From Heterostelium album PN500 (Eukaryota; Evosea; Eumycetozoa; Acytosteliales; Acytosteliaceae): DNA of 64,000 nucleotides. Location of the stretch: NCBI RefSeq assembly GCF_000004825.1, contig NW_008805071.1, forward strand, positions 558,001 through 622,000. The letters are read 5' to 3'. Made by a program: the position numbers and the translations under genes. This document shows positions 34,785-46,336 of the stretch, piece after piece. The notes under the pieces were generated by a model. The model ran no database searches. It saw only the letters and a list, made by a program, of their open reading frames with translations, and was not told the origin of the DNA. Position 1 is the stretch's first letter. Each line of letters starts with the position of its first letter.

Positions 34785-34985
34785 TTGTTTTCTAGGTCGA
34801 TCCCTAACTCACACTACTCTTTCAATGTCGCAAAGTTATATATTCTCTTTGTTACTATCAATAACTCACACTACTCTTTCAATGTTCTTGGAATCTATGC
34901 TCCTGCAGACCGTAAGCGGAGAAATGGATTCTCTAGACAACTCTCTCTTCTATCTCAGCTCGAAACCAACACCATCGATCTGATT
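34785..34985 (+). mobile_element. LINE endonuclease fragment
   Basis: A plus-strand frame gives FNVLGIYAPADRKRRNGF, which matches the conserved core of APE-type endonucleases in LINE ORF2. It lies 225 bp downstream of tRNA-Glu and in the opposite orientation to the RT fragment on the other side. A 24-bp direct repeat (34805-34828 and 34862-34885, TAACTCACACTACTCTTTCA and on) duplicates the preceding strand with a 57-bp period, so the frame is kept. It is a short relic. Confidence 0.7.
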
Positions 34986-36094
34986 TGTTTATTTATCAAA
35001 TTTAGTTAAGGGATTTAATTGTTTTTTAAAAACTATTTAAAATTTTATATTAAATATAATTATAATCTTTTAAATAAACTCTTTTTATATAAATATTATT
35101 TGTGTTCTGTGCTTAGTTTGTTTTTGTTTAGTTTTTCTTTAGTCTTGAAACCGTTGAAAATTAGAATTGTATTTTAAACGAATAACTTCTTATGCCATTC
35201 AGTATTCCAAATCAAGTATTCCAAAAATCTTTAATCTTTCTATTAACATTTTACTTGGTATCATTCTTATATATTTTAATTAAATATTTCAAAATAAATT
35301 TAAAAGTACTATAATTAAAAATATTTTATTACTTCAGAAATATTGCACAAATTAATTTTATCTTATTTTTTTTAATTTTTAAAATGATATACGAATTATT
35401 AATCATTTACAAAGATCTATCTTAGAATATATTTCTTACTTTCTATAACAAATAAATGTATATCAGTCTTATACAATTGATACCTCTGTCCTGTTTCTCA
35501 GATTTTTGATGTATCTTGGACCCCATGAAGTTTACACCGACAGTAACTAGCAGGTTTATCATAGGTGAACACCGAGTGGTTTACACGTACCCGCTTAGAA
35601 TTCTAAGTGGCTTAAATACTCCGTCTGCCAAACCATCAAAGGGAACATCATCCCTTACTCAAAATGATGGCCGTCTCAGTCGGCATGTGCTGAACTGCTC
35701 CAACAATAAATAAACACGTATTGTAGAGTAATACCAAGCTCTACACCTTGACTATCAGGAATGGTACAATTATAATAAAAAAAAAAAAAATAAAAAAGGC
35801 AATTTTTTGACTATTATTAGCTATATCCTAATCATTTTTATTTATTTCATTATTTCTAGAAACTATTTAGAAATGAGAGAATATCTATCTCTAACCATTT
35901 CTTCTCTTTTCTTTTCCCTCATCTAAAAAAAAAAATCAAAATATTATAATCAAAATACAAGAAGACTGGTCGTTGGTTGTTGCGTAGTTTGCAATTGGTT
36001 CATCAATTCAAAGAAATCAGTTTGTTTTTTTTTCCAAATTGGTATTAGCCGAAAATATAAAAAAAAAAACATGTTAGTTTTGATGATGATATAT
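34986..36094. other. Gene-free spacer
   Basis: Apart from the possible retroposed 3' end at 35470-35800 the region is AT-rich and shows no gene. It ends at the 3' side of the mitochondrial gene at 36095. Confidence 0.5.
35470..35800 (+). mobile_element. Possible 3' end of a retroposed element
   Basis: A GC-richer island with no long frame ends in a 7-bp hairpin (TGTAGAG at 35722-35728, CTCTACA at 35739-35745) followed 30 bp later by an A14 tract and further A-rich DNA. This is the shape of a retroposed 3' end. No family can be named. Confidence 0.35.
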
Positions 36095-37065
36095 TTATTT
36101 CGATTGTTGTTTTGTTTGAGGTTCAACCTTGATATCAGGTTCGATCAAAACCTTTACTTTTCCATTGGGATGAATTACTTTGGCGCTCAATACACGCCAT
36201 CTATCGTCGTTGGCATAGATTACGGCGTGAATAATCGATACCGAGTTTCTGTTCTTTGATCCTCTGATTGGAATGGTTACCTCTGAGGTTGTCTCTACGT
36301 AGGGGAATGCCAGCCATGAGTTTGGTTGTGGTGCCAAAACAGGTTTATCTTGATTGTCTTTGGTGGTGGTGGTTGCTGTTGATTGGTTGGCAGTCGATGA
36401 TTTCAATCCTTCGACCGGTTTCAAATACCATGTATCGATATCCTTTGGTGATTTCGGTAGATTCAACCCGATGAACAGTTCTCTCGATAGCTCGGTTATC
36501 GGTGAAGTCGATCCTTGTGGTGGTGCACCCATCGATACCGGTCCACCCAATTCATTGATTACCTCTTTATTATTGACTGCCTTTAAGTAAGTAATATTAC
36601 TAAAATGTAAGTCTATTTTCTGTACTGTTTTGTTTTGTTTTGTTTTGTTTAACATTAACTTACCATTGTATAAACATTTTGTAATACTTCATTCCATGCA
36701 TCTGTTAGGAATTCCTCTATCTCTTTTGAACCTTTCTTGTATGCCATGATCGATGTGACAGTATCCCAACTGATCTTACCGACAATCACCAAACCAAGGA
36801 ATCTAAGTAGCAATGATTTTGCCGATGACTTTTTTGGTGGATATTTAATCTCTACTTTTACTTGTTGATCAGAAATCGAATGTTGTGAATAATATCTATT
36901 TCCATTGAAACTATTACTGTTGTTATTATTACTATTAAAATCTGATTTAGCTTGTTGTTGTTGTAGTAAGTTCGATCTTAATGTCAATGAACTTGCCAAT
37001 GACAAAGTCGATGGTCTAACAATAAAACTAGAAGATTTTAATGATTTATTTAAAATGCTTAACAT
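36095..37065 (-). CDS. COA1/TIM21-like mitochondrial inner-membrane protein
   Basis: Two exons, 37065-36664 and 36580-36095, 295 residues. The N-terminus is basic and Ser/Leu-rich with no acidic residues for the first 40, like a mitochondrial presequence. One TM lies near residues 85-102 (LLLRFLGLVIVGKISWDTV). The downstream region has the order seen in COA1/TIM21 proteins: AVNNKEVINELGGPVSMGAP (the usual N-x-x-V-x-x-x-L-G-x-P-x-x-x-G motif), then IPIRGSKNRNSVSIIHAVIY and a final strand pair (VLSAKVIHPNGKVKVLIEPD). COA1 helps early cytochrome c oxidase assembly and TIM21 bridges TIM23 to respiratory complexes; the sequence does not decide between them. It is divergent from the transporter at 37355. 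Confidence 0.6.
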
Positions 37066-37354
37066 ATCTATCTTTATGTTTGATATTAATATTTACACAA
37101 GACAAGATTAATGAATCTGTAATATGTGTGTTTGATATGTATAAAAAAAGGAAAATAAAAATTAAAAATAAAAAAAAAAACTATTTTTCATATGATCATC
37201 AGGATCGTCCAACAACACAAAATTTGCTGGATATGCTGCTGATGAACAATCTATTTTTAAATGTTGTAGAAGCCGACGAATTTGATTTGTTTAATGTATT
37301 ATATAATCATTTAGTGACATCACATCATCATCATCATCATCGTTATCAGTAAAT
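37066..37354. promoter_or_regulatory. Bidirectional promoter region
   Basis: The 289 bp between two divergent start codons must hold both promoters. It is AT-rich with A-tracts at 37140-37185 and an ATC-repeat run before 37350. No discrete site can be assigned. Confidence 0.45.
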
Positions 37355-38736
37355 ATGTTTGATTTCGCACTCATTCCGATCACCATGATCATGGTTGGTT
37401 GCTGTTCAAATGTGATTTCACTTGAAATGATCATTAGGTAAATACTAAATTCATTTTAGAAATAACAATAACCATAGTCGATATTAATACATAATTATAT
37501 ATATATATATATTTATATTTATATTTAAAAAAATAAAAGACAAGATTCATCACAGAGTCAATTGATTACATTTCTTCAGTTTACATTTGTAGTTTTTATA
37601 TCGTTCCTCACTAATATCCATTGGAAACGAGTGTTTCTGTGTTTCTACGTACCGAATGGATTCTTAAAGCGAAAGATACCGATGCGTACCTATGCATTGA
37701 TGGTATCGATATTCTTTATTGTTTCGATATTGAATAACTGGGCGTTGTCATTCAACATCGCTCTGCCATTTCACATGATCTTTAGATCGAGTTCATTATT
37801 ATCAACCGTTGTTATTAGCATGTTATACTTTAAAAAAGAGTAAGTTCAAATCTATCAATGAAATAATGAAATGAATGAACAGATGAACTAACTACTAACT
37901 AATTTAAAAATCAATCATATTTTAGATTCACTATGAAACAGATTATTTCATTACTTATGGTTACCATTGGTATTACAATGGCTACACTTAGTTCTGTACC
38001 AGAACATGTACGTGATTACAATATTACAATATAAATATACATATACAATATGATTTAGTTTAGTTTATTAACTTTTAACTTTACTTTTAAAACATCAATC
38101 AGAAAAAGAAGATTACATTTGAAGAAACAGATACTGCATCGATCATTACTTTTATTATTGGTATCACAATGTTGACGATTGCAATGTTTTTATCATCGGT
38201 TCTTGGTCTCATTCAAGAGAATACCTACAAAGATCATGGAAAAGATTGTCACAGAGAAACTATCTTTTATTCTGTAGGTATTTCTTTTCCAACAAAACAG
38301 TATAGATACGTTTGAACTTTAAAATTAACATAATGTAACTTTATAGCATTTATTATCATTACCACTGTTTTTATTCTTTATAAAAGATCTAACTGCAAGT
38401 GTTGTAGCGAACAATCAATCTGCACCTCTTGGACTTGACATTGCGTATCTACCGATACTTCAAACGATGCCAAGTCAGTGGTTCTACTTGCTGATCAATG
38501 TGGTTACACAGTACATTTGTATTCAAGGAGTGTTCATTCTCACCGGTAAAACGAGCACTCTCACATGCACACTTGTCATCAGTATCAGAAAGTTCCTCAG
38601 TATCATCATATCGGTGCTCTACTTCAAGAATCCATTCACACCGACTCTCTGGATATCCACTACACTAGTACTACTTGGAACATTCATATATAGCGATCCA
38701 TTTAATAAGGAAAAGAATAAAGTTAAAACAAAATAA
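37355..38736 (+). CDS. SLC35B4-type nucleotide-sugar transporter
   Basis: Five exons (37355-37437, 37540-37839, 37926-38007, 38103-38273, 38347-38736), 341 residues (human SLC35B4 331). This family exchanges UDP-xylose and UDP-GlcNAc across Golgi or ER membranes for use by luminal glycosyltransferases. Seen: GCCSNVISLEMIIR in TM1, QLITFLQFTFV, VSILNNWALSFNIALPFHMIFRS, a loop with ETDTASIITFIIG, and QWFYLLINVVTQYICIQGVF with TCTLVISIRKFLSIIISVLY. About ten hydrophobic segments are present. The C-terminus is Lys-rich (KEKNKVKTK), as in ER-retrieval signals. Substrate is by family only. Confidence 0.92.
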
Positions 38737-39333
38737 AATAAATAAACATTTTCATATATTTTGTAAAAATTATAAATAAACTATAATCTTTTAAAATTTT
38801 AAAATACAACATAAAGTTTTATTAATTTTTTATAATTTTAAAATCTAATTATAAAAAAATATGTAAAAATCAAATGAAAAATAAGATATTAGAAATCGAC
38901 ATCATACTCAATGCGCATTCTTAAAATGAAAAGCAAAAAAAAAACAAAAGTGTTGTGGGTACCCTATAAATTAAGGGCAATTCCTTAGAAAATGTAGAGA
39001 TTGTGCTTGCCCATACAAAAATTGTAGAAAAACCTTTAGAATTCAAAAAAATCAGATATTTTTTTTTGAAATTCATCCGAAAGAAGAAATTGGAATTGAA
39101 AAAAAAAAAAAAAATAGAGGTCGGGTCTATGTTTTCAAAAAAAAAAAAAAAAATTAATTAAAAATATTTGATCAATATCCGAATTGAGTGGGGAGCAAGT
39201 TTTTGTGATTGAATAGAATTGAAATGAAGGTAATTAAAAAAATAAAATAACCACCACCACTTTCATTTCACTATTCATTTTATTCATTTTTATATATATA
39301 AATATTATACAACAGATAGAAATAAATTTAAAA
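38737..39333. other. Intergenic spacer
   Basis: AT-rich with A-tracts at 39099-39114 and 39139-39153. It holds the promoter of the thioesterase gene. No gene is seen. Confidence 0.5.
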
Positions 39334-40349
39334 ATGAAGTTATATTTTGTATTATTAGCAACATGTTTCTTTGCTTTATCAATGGCAGCTGAAACCCCAC
39401 GTCCAACTGTAATTTGGCATGGTATGGGTGACACCTGTTGTTATTCATTCTCGTAAGTATCACACTATCATTATTGAAATTTACAACTTATATATATAAT
39501 TCAGAAATTAACGACAACAACAATCAACAATCAACATAATAATAATTTATAATTTTTAGTATGGGTGCAATCAAGAAATTGATTGAAGCACAAATCCCAA
39601 ATATCTATGTAAAATCGATTGAGATTGGAGATTCTTTGGAAGCCGACGAGTTCAATTCATTCTTCAAGCCAGTCAATGAACAGATCGATATGGTCTGCTC
39701 GATGTTGAAATCCGATCCACAATTGGCCAACGGTTTCAACGCCATCGGTTTCTCGCAGGGTGGACAATTCCTTCGTGGTTACGTCGAGCGTTGCAACGAC
39801 CCACCCGTCTACAACTTGATCTCCGTTGGTGGTCAACACCAGGGTGTCTACGGTATGCCACGTTGCGAGCCAAACAGCACCTTCTGCAATTTGGCCCGTG
39901 AGATGGCCGAGCTCGGAGTCTACACCGACGAGGTCCAGTCACACTTGGTGCAGGCCCAATACTGGCAGGATCCAGTCGACTACCAGACCTACTTGGACAA
40001 ATCGCAGTTCCTTGCCGACATCAACAATGCTCGTCCCGCCAAGAACGACACCTACAAGAAGAACTTTATCTCGTTGAACGAGTTTGTCATGGTGCAATTC
40101 ACCGAGGACACAATGGTCATTCCACGTGAGTCCGAGTGGTTCGGTTACTACGTCACCGGTCAAGCCACCAAGTTGATCCCAATGGAACAGACCGATCTCT
40201 ACATCCAAGATTGGATCGGACTCCAGTATCTCGACAAAGAAGGTCGTGTCACCAAGATCCCATGTGCTGGTAACCATTTGCAATTCACCGATGCCTGGTT
40301 CGAGCAATACATGATCCCATACATGAACAACACTATCTCTGCTATTTAA
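39334..40349 (+). CDS. ppt1: Palmitoyl-protein thioesterase 1
   Basis: Two exons (39334-39452, 39560-40349), 302 residues (human 306). It is a lysosomal alpha/beta hydrolase that removes fatty acyl groups from S-acylated proteins during turnover. A signal peptide is clear (MKLYFVLLATCFFALSMAAE). Catalytic residues are visible: Ser in GFSQGGQFLR (about residue 105), Asp in FTEDTMV (about 223) and His in AGNHLQF (about 279). Other family blocks are WHGMGDTCC, LISVGGQHQGVYGMPRC, ADINNARPAKNDTYKKNF and SEWFGYY. Codon use is richer in C-ending codons than its neighbours, suggesting high expression. Confidence 0.96.
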
Positions 40350-40499
40350 ACTATTTATAAATAAAATAACAAAACAAAACAAAACTAAATCAAATCAATT
40401 TACCGAATAAACAAATTGTTAATTTGATATCAAATTTAAATCAACCATTCCATTTTTATTTATTTTAATTTGCAATATTTTATTTTTCAAGTTGTTTGT

Positions 40500-41100
40500 C
40501 TTCCAAGATATCGCATTGCTCTAACAATTCTATTATTAATTGGTGATATAAACCTAGTTGTAGTCAACATTAATCATCTTTAAATCGTTTTCCTTGATTA
40601 GAGATTCAACAAGTGTATGGTTGTTTGATCCATTGTCACTGTCCTGGTGGTGCAGAGAATCCTATCATTAATTTAAAATTTGGTGACCACCTCAAGAAAA
40701 AGTTTCGAGAGTGCGTATCCTCTATAAATAAAATAATATTAATTATTTAAATACAGAAATATTGATAATTCACAGTTCAAAAATAACAGATTCATATATA
40801 CCTTTCTTATTTCCGTCCACGTCTTCTAACCCTAAGAGACAATGGTGATATTCGAAGTCATTGGTCAACCAGTGGCCAGTCACTCCAAGGAAAGACATGT
40901 CCTTTGTCGACCGATTGCAGAGGGTGGATATGGTTTTAATTGTAGATTTACAGTTGAATACGATATCTTGAAAGACTAACAAATTGACATTGAGTATTTT
41001 CAAAAACTGTTAACCAAGTTTGAGGAGAGATCTCTCTTTTTTAATCCTCAAAGTCAAAGTCAAACCATTCTTTGCATGTTATTGCAAAATAGTAAAAAAA
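40500..41100 (-). mobile_element. hAT-family transposase relic
   Basis: Minus-strand frames give FLGVTGHWLTNDFEYHHCLL followed by GLEDVDGNKKG, matching the FxGxTaHWi block of hAT transposases, preceded by NCKSTIKTISTLCN-like sequence. A second frame further on gives DSDNGSNNHTLVESLIKEND, matching the tDNAsnN block. The reading frame is interrupted between the blocks and no termini or zinc finger can be found. It is a dead DNA-transposon fragment. Confidence 0.7.
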
Positions 41101-41211
41101 ATAAAAATTTAAATTATTCATTTTCAATGTTCATTTTTTTTAATTAAACATCTATTTTCTTTTTTTTTTTTTTTTTTTGTAAATCGAATAAGATAAATAT
41201 GATGAATAGAA

Positions 41212-44200
41212 ATGGATCAATATAAAAGTGAACAACAACAACAACAACAACAAGTTATAGATAAACTAGAGAATCTAACATTGAATAATGTTGATATTAC
41301 ACCATCATTCACAGTGAGCAATCCAAATGTATCAGCTGCTGCTTCATCATACATCAATAATGATGATCATGTCAGTGGTTTGAGTGCAAGTTTAGAGATA
41401 TCTATGGATGGTGTTGATGTTACCGGTGCTGGAAGTGGCAGTGGTGTTACATCGGAGAATTGGTTCGACACCATTGCAAAGTACAGAGATAATTCGCATG
41501 ACTTGTTGATGGCTGCACTTCATCCACAGTATGATCTGGCACAATACTACGATACGAACAACATGCTCGCCAACAAAGTTGCTGCACCTCATACACTCGA
41601 TCAATCGGTGTTGTTTGCATCGTACGCACTGCCGAATCGCATGGAGATGCTGAACAACTCGCAGCTACCGATGGGCTTATTGCTATCGCCATTCGATCGG
41701 CCAGTGCTCACACCGAAATCCACTGATTTCTACCCACCGTCATGCTCGAAATGTCATGCCTATATCAACATCTATTGTAAGCTTGAGAAGAAACAATCGC
41801 AATCATCACAATCTGCATCTTCATCATCATCGTCAATTTCATTACATGGTAATCCTTATTGGATTTGTGCAGTTTGTAGACATAGCAATCCGATTGACTC
41901 TGGTACGAAAGGTGTTCGTTCTATATGGGAAGTCAAACAAGGATTGGGATGGTGGGCAACCGACCACTTTCAAACAGTATTGCAATCGGATCACTACGAT
42001 ATCAAGAAGAGAAAGAAGTTCAATACGACAATAACAACTACTGTTCCAACCGATCCAATCTCTTCACCACAACACAATGAATCGGATTCGATTTCAACCG
42101 TGATTGATAATGGTAGTGGTAGTGTTGTCACGGATGTAAATACAGCAACAACTACAGCGTCAACTGTTGCACCAAACAGTCCACAAAGTTTTGCAAAACA
42201 CCCAAATGTATATATGTTTGTTATCGATGAGAATCTACCGTTGGAGGAACTGGAGATAATAGATCGATCGGCACAACAGCTACTGAGTAAACTTCCACAG
42301 GAATCGATGGTGGCGTTGATCTCGTTCTCAAAGATTGTATCACTCTACGAGATGTCGTCGTCGTCCAACTTGTTCTCCGCTGCCAAGGTGATCTACGGTG
42401 GTCAGTCCATCAACAACTCCACGTCGTTCTCACTGAAGCTCAAGAAAAAGATGTTTCTCGAATCGATTCAAGCGGGTGGCTTGCAAAAGTTTCAACAGAA
42501 CTTCCAATCGCTCATGGAGACGGCCGCTCAGTTTGCATCGTCGTCGGTTCACTCGGTGTCGTCGCTTGGCGTCGCAATAGAGTGTGCTCTGACACTGGTG
42601 AACGCATCCACTGCAAACAGTGGACGTATCTTTGTGTTCCTACATCAGGCACCAAACTTTGGACCGGGTTCGATCCAGGTTGGAGCGAGCGGATCCATCG
42701 CTTCCTCTTCGTCCTCGTCCACCTCTGACAGCCAAACAACGAATCAACTCGCCAGTGAATACTACAAACTTCTGGGTGAGCGAGCCTATCGCAAGTCGAT
42801 TGCAATCGATCTACACATGATTGGATTCAACGACTTCTCAGCGAAAGTTCTCTCGCCATTGGCTTTTCCCACTGGACAACTGTTTATCTCTCACGACCAT
42901 CTTGGTGATACCGACAGATCCGATATGTTATATCAGAACATGTATAATTCAATTATTAAAAGTATGTACATTGTATAAACTAGTTTATAGTTATGCTATA
43001 TATGTTATAGATGTTAACTAACTTACTATCATCATCATCATTATTAGATAGTGGAATATATAGTAGATTGGATATTCATTGTCCTGAACAAGTTAATCTT
43101 ACACATTTGATTGGACCAACTACAAAGGTGAATGAACAGCAATTGTTTATCAGTGATATAGAGAATAAGAGTACGAGTGGATTCTGTAGTGTTTCCGTGG
43201 AGCTGACCAATATGCAACAGGATGTGGCACTGTCGATCTTCTTTGAACTCCAAGAGGATATTCCACAGGACTATCTCTACTTTCAATTCGTGGTGCACCT
43301 ACTCGACCACTCAGAGAATAGAATACTCAGAGTGATTACAAAGAGAATCAAAACCACTGGTAACTTTAACAGATTCATCGATTCATTGGATCTCAATGTT
43401 TGTTCAGTTCTATTCTCAAAGAAATTGATTTTAGATTCCATCAAATCATCATCATCAAACTCTGACCAAGATGAATATTTCAATTTTTATGATAGATTGT
43501 ATGTCTCTACCTAAATACCTACCTAGTATAAGTACTTTTAAATGTTAACTAACTTTCATCATTCTATTTTACTTTATTTTAGTGATAAGCAATTAAAGTC
43601 AATTAGTCAGAAATGTTCAAATATAGAGAAAGGATGGTTTAGAAATACTGTTACTATTCCAGATACAATTAAACAATTTATTAAAAAGTAAGAAATTATA
43701 TTCATATTTTTAGCGAATATTATTACTAAACCTATTTGAAATAATACTAATCAAATCAAATTAATAATAATCAAATCATAGGATGTATTTAGTTAGAGAA
43801 GGTGTATTATTTGGATCAATCATTCAGAATAACGATGATTTCGAAGTTTTGTCATCGTTGTTTATCAATACCAATTTTACTGACTCCATGAGAATAATGT
43901 TACCAAAGTTAATTCAATCAGACCAGTCAGAACAACTAATAGAGGTATGTTGGAAATTCAATTCAAATAACTACAAGAGATATTAATTAATATGTTTTTA
44001 ATCAATTCATCACTTCACTACCATCAGATTTCACCAAAGATTGATAGTTTAACAAATGATAGAGTTTTAATATATGATGCACAAACACATATCTATTTGT
44101 TTATTGGTTCATCTATTTCACATGACAGCTCAGCGGTAATGAATGCTCGTAGTTTTATTGAGAATCAAATCATTCATAGAGTTCCACTTCCATATATTAT

Positions 44201-44391
44201 AACATTTAATGTAATGTACAATACAATACAATTTGAAATCAAATATTAATTGATTTATCTTTATTTCAAATATTAATTATTCTTGTTTATTATTATTTTA
44301 GGAAAATGAACATGATATAAGATGGTTAAAGGCAAGACTACAAGACGGTAACATGGAAGATGAAAAATATTATCAAACAATTACAAAATAA
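41212..44391 (+). CDS. Divergent Sec23-like protein
   Basis: Six exons (41212-42961, 43048-43498, 43583-43687, 43782-43944, 44028-44210, 44302-44391), 913 residues. Domains in order: a Gln/Ser-rich N-terminus; a Sec23/24 zinc finger at about 178-225 (CSKCHAYINIYC with WICAVCRHSNP); a long S-rich insert; a trunk (vWA-like) region from about 330 (NVYMFVIDENLPLEELEI, MVALISFSKIVSLYEM); helical region; and a C-terminal gelsolin-like domain (RVLIYDAQTHIYLFIGSSIS). Canonical Sec23 is the GAP for Sar1 in the COPII inner coat and is about 750-770 residues. This protein has long inserts, so it is probably the separate Sec23-related family rather than the core coat subunit. GAP activity cannot be judged. 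Confidence 0.82.
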
Positions 44392-44700
44392 GTAATAAAA
44401 AGCAGGACAAACAAAACAAAAAGAAAGAAAAGAAAAGGAAGTTATTTTATACTATGTAATTATTAATATTAACTAATTAGTTAATCTGAAATATATTTAT
44501 TATAACCTTTTAAAATAATAGTTATATACATTTGGGATATCAATATCGAAACAATTAAAATTGATAAAACCATATGTATATAATTGTTTTTTTTTTTAAA
44601 ATTGATATATATATAATAATTTTGAAATTCATCATAATTATTTAAAATTATTATTATTATTGTATAAAAATACAATGTTATTTACAATATTGATTATTTA

Positions 44701-45039
44701 CTATGCATTTCCAACGATACAATTTGTTTTATCAGCTGAAATCGTATTGATTTTGATTTTGGTTGGAATGGTTATTGAAGAAGATGAGGTGGAAAGCGAG
44801 GTAGTTGAAATATTTTCAGTGTTTCTAATAGATTTCAACTCCTCTTTGCCAATACCAAGAATGTCACAAACTTTTTTATCGGATTCCTCTTTCTTTCTCA
44901 TCTCATCTCTAAGGTTAAGTTCACTATTCTTATTGAAAAGTCGAATTCTAGAAATGGAATGTTTTAAATGTTGCATTCTATATTTGATATATCTAATTGA
45001 AATTTTAAAATTCAACCTTGAAGTGAACATTAATATCAA
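44701..45039 (-). CDS. Hypothetical small protein, possibly a last exon
   Basis: A minus-strand frame of up to 112 codons. The best part is charged and helical (LNLRDEMRKKEESDKKVCDI) followed by a Ser/Thr-rich stretch. A possible acceptor (TATAG) precedes the inner Met near 44976, so it could be the 3' exon of a longer gene. No family is recognised. Confidence 0.3.
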   Translation of the reverse strand: MILMFTSRLNFKISIRYIKYRMQHLKHSISRIRLFNKNSELNLRDEMRKKEESDKKVCDILGIGKEELKSIRNTENISTTSLSTSSSSITIPTKIKINTISADKTNCIVGNA

Positions 45040-45067
45040 ATCAATTTTTTTAAAAAGATATATATGA

Positions 45068-46336
45068 TCAGTTTATATTTACTTTTTTTACTATACAATT
45101 TAATAATTTCTTATTCCTTATCACTTTAATAATTAATAAAAATAAATTTATTAATTTAGGAAAACTATTGTGTAAGTTCGAAAAAAAATAAATGTATGGA
45201 ATAAATGTTACTTGATTTTTTGAAAGAATGTATGTATGAATGAATGAATGGATGAGTTATTGAATGAACTGGAGAAAATGGTATTCTGAACAATAGTCAA
45301 CTTGTACTTTTTAAAGTGTTTATATACTTACACACAAACACACTCACTCATACATCAAACAATCAAAAACCAATCATTACTCAATTTTATTGTTTGTTTG
45401 GTTTGTACTTAAATATTTAAGGATGTTTTGTGGGTTTTTGTGTATGTCCTTTCATTCATTTAAACCACTTAATTTCTATTTTATTCTATTTATAAAATAT
45501 TGTAACTCTCACCTAGAAGTGTACAATGTGTTTGTTCTTGATGGTTTTATGTACTTATTTTATTTTTGTTATTGCTTCGCACTTTTAACACTCACCACAT
45601 ATTCCTTTGGACACGCACTTTCTTTGTGATTATAATTTTTTATTCACACACTCACCCACACTCTCTGATGATGGATGACAATTCTATTCATTTTCTTCCC
45701 TCCTATACAATCTAATGTTAAATGCAAATGAGGAAGTTGTTTGCTAAGTGCTATGTGTCTTCTTTATAAATTTCCATTTTAATCAAAATTTAAATAACAT
45801 ACACACAATTTTATGATTAAAAATCATCAGATTTGCAGTATTGGTATTGGATTCTTGCAACACAATTTACTAACCACTGTAATTTTTCCTCATTGCCAGC
45901 TTTTAAATAAATATATATTTTTTCTTCGCAGTGATGTTTATTTTGTCAATAATTTCAAAAAAGTATAGTATATTATATTATTTTTTATTTATTTAAATTT
46001 CTTTAACTATCAACCACCACTCCCACCCTTTTTTAAGGAAACGAGTTTGAGTTCCTCTATCTCCCTCAAGTTAAGTTTAATTCTATTTTTTAAAAGAAAA
46101 TTGTGTGAGGTTCAACCATTTTAGTTTTGAACCTCACATATTTTAACAATTAAGAAAAGTTAGCTTATTTATTTTTGCATTTGTATATGCTGTGTGGGTG
46201 ATTTAATCATCTAAATTAAGAGTATTTGTTTCTTTTACAACTATTTGTTGAATTTTTTTATTATATATTTACTATTTACAGATATGTTTATTATTTTTTC
46301 ATAATGCTTTATGAAAATTAAATTGGTGATATGATA
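45068..46336. other. Gene-free region with a strong hairpin
   Basis: About 1.27 kb without a credible gene. It has short ATGA/GAAT repeats at 45230-45265 and the hairpin listed at 46104-46138. Confidence 0.5.
46104..46138. repeat. 12-bp perfect inverted repeat, possible ncRNA or terminator hairpin
   Basis: Arms TGTGAGGTTCAA (46104-46115) and TTGAACCTCACA (46127-46138) enclose an 11-base loop. Outer AATTGT and ACAATT could extend the stem past a bulge. The stem is GC-richer than anything around it in a region with no genes. Confidence 0.6.

Noticed and set aside
35516-35713. 65-codon frame in the island before the A-tract
   Set aside because: Too short, no homology recognised, and it sits in a probable retroposed 3' end.
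36140-36160. GGTTCGATC-like B-box sequence
   Set aside because: No A box, stems or anticodon arm can be built, and it lies in the coding exon of the COA1/TIM21-like gene.
37041-37352. 103-codon frame ending in a His run before the SLC35B4 gene
   Set aside because: It overlaps the divergent promoter and the His run comes from a CAT microsatellite.
44660-45067. 135-codon hydrophobic plus-strand frame
   Set aside because: Reads opposite a more plausible charged minus-strand frame; AT-rich DNA often gives Phe/Ile/Leu-rich false membrane proteins.
45390-45629. 79-codon Phe/Tyr-rich frame
   Set aside because: Composition is that of T-rich intergenic DNA and there is no conserved motif.
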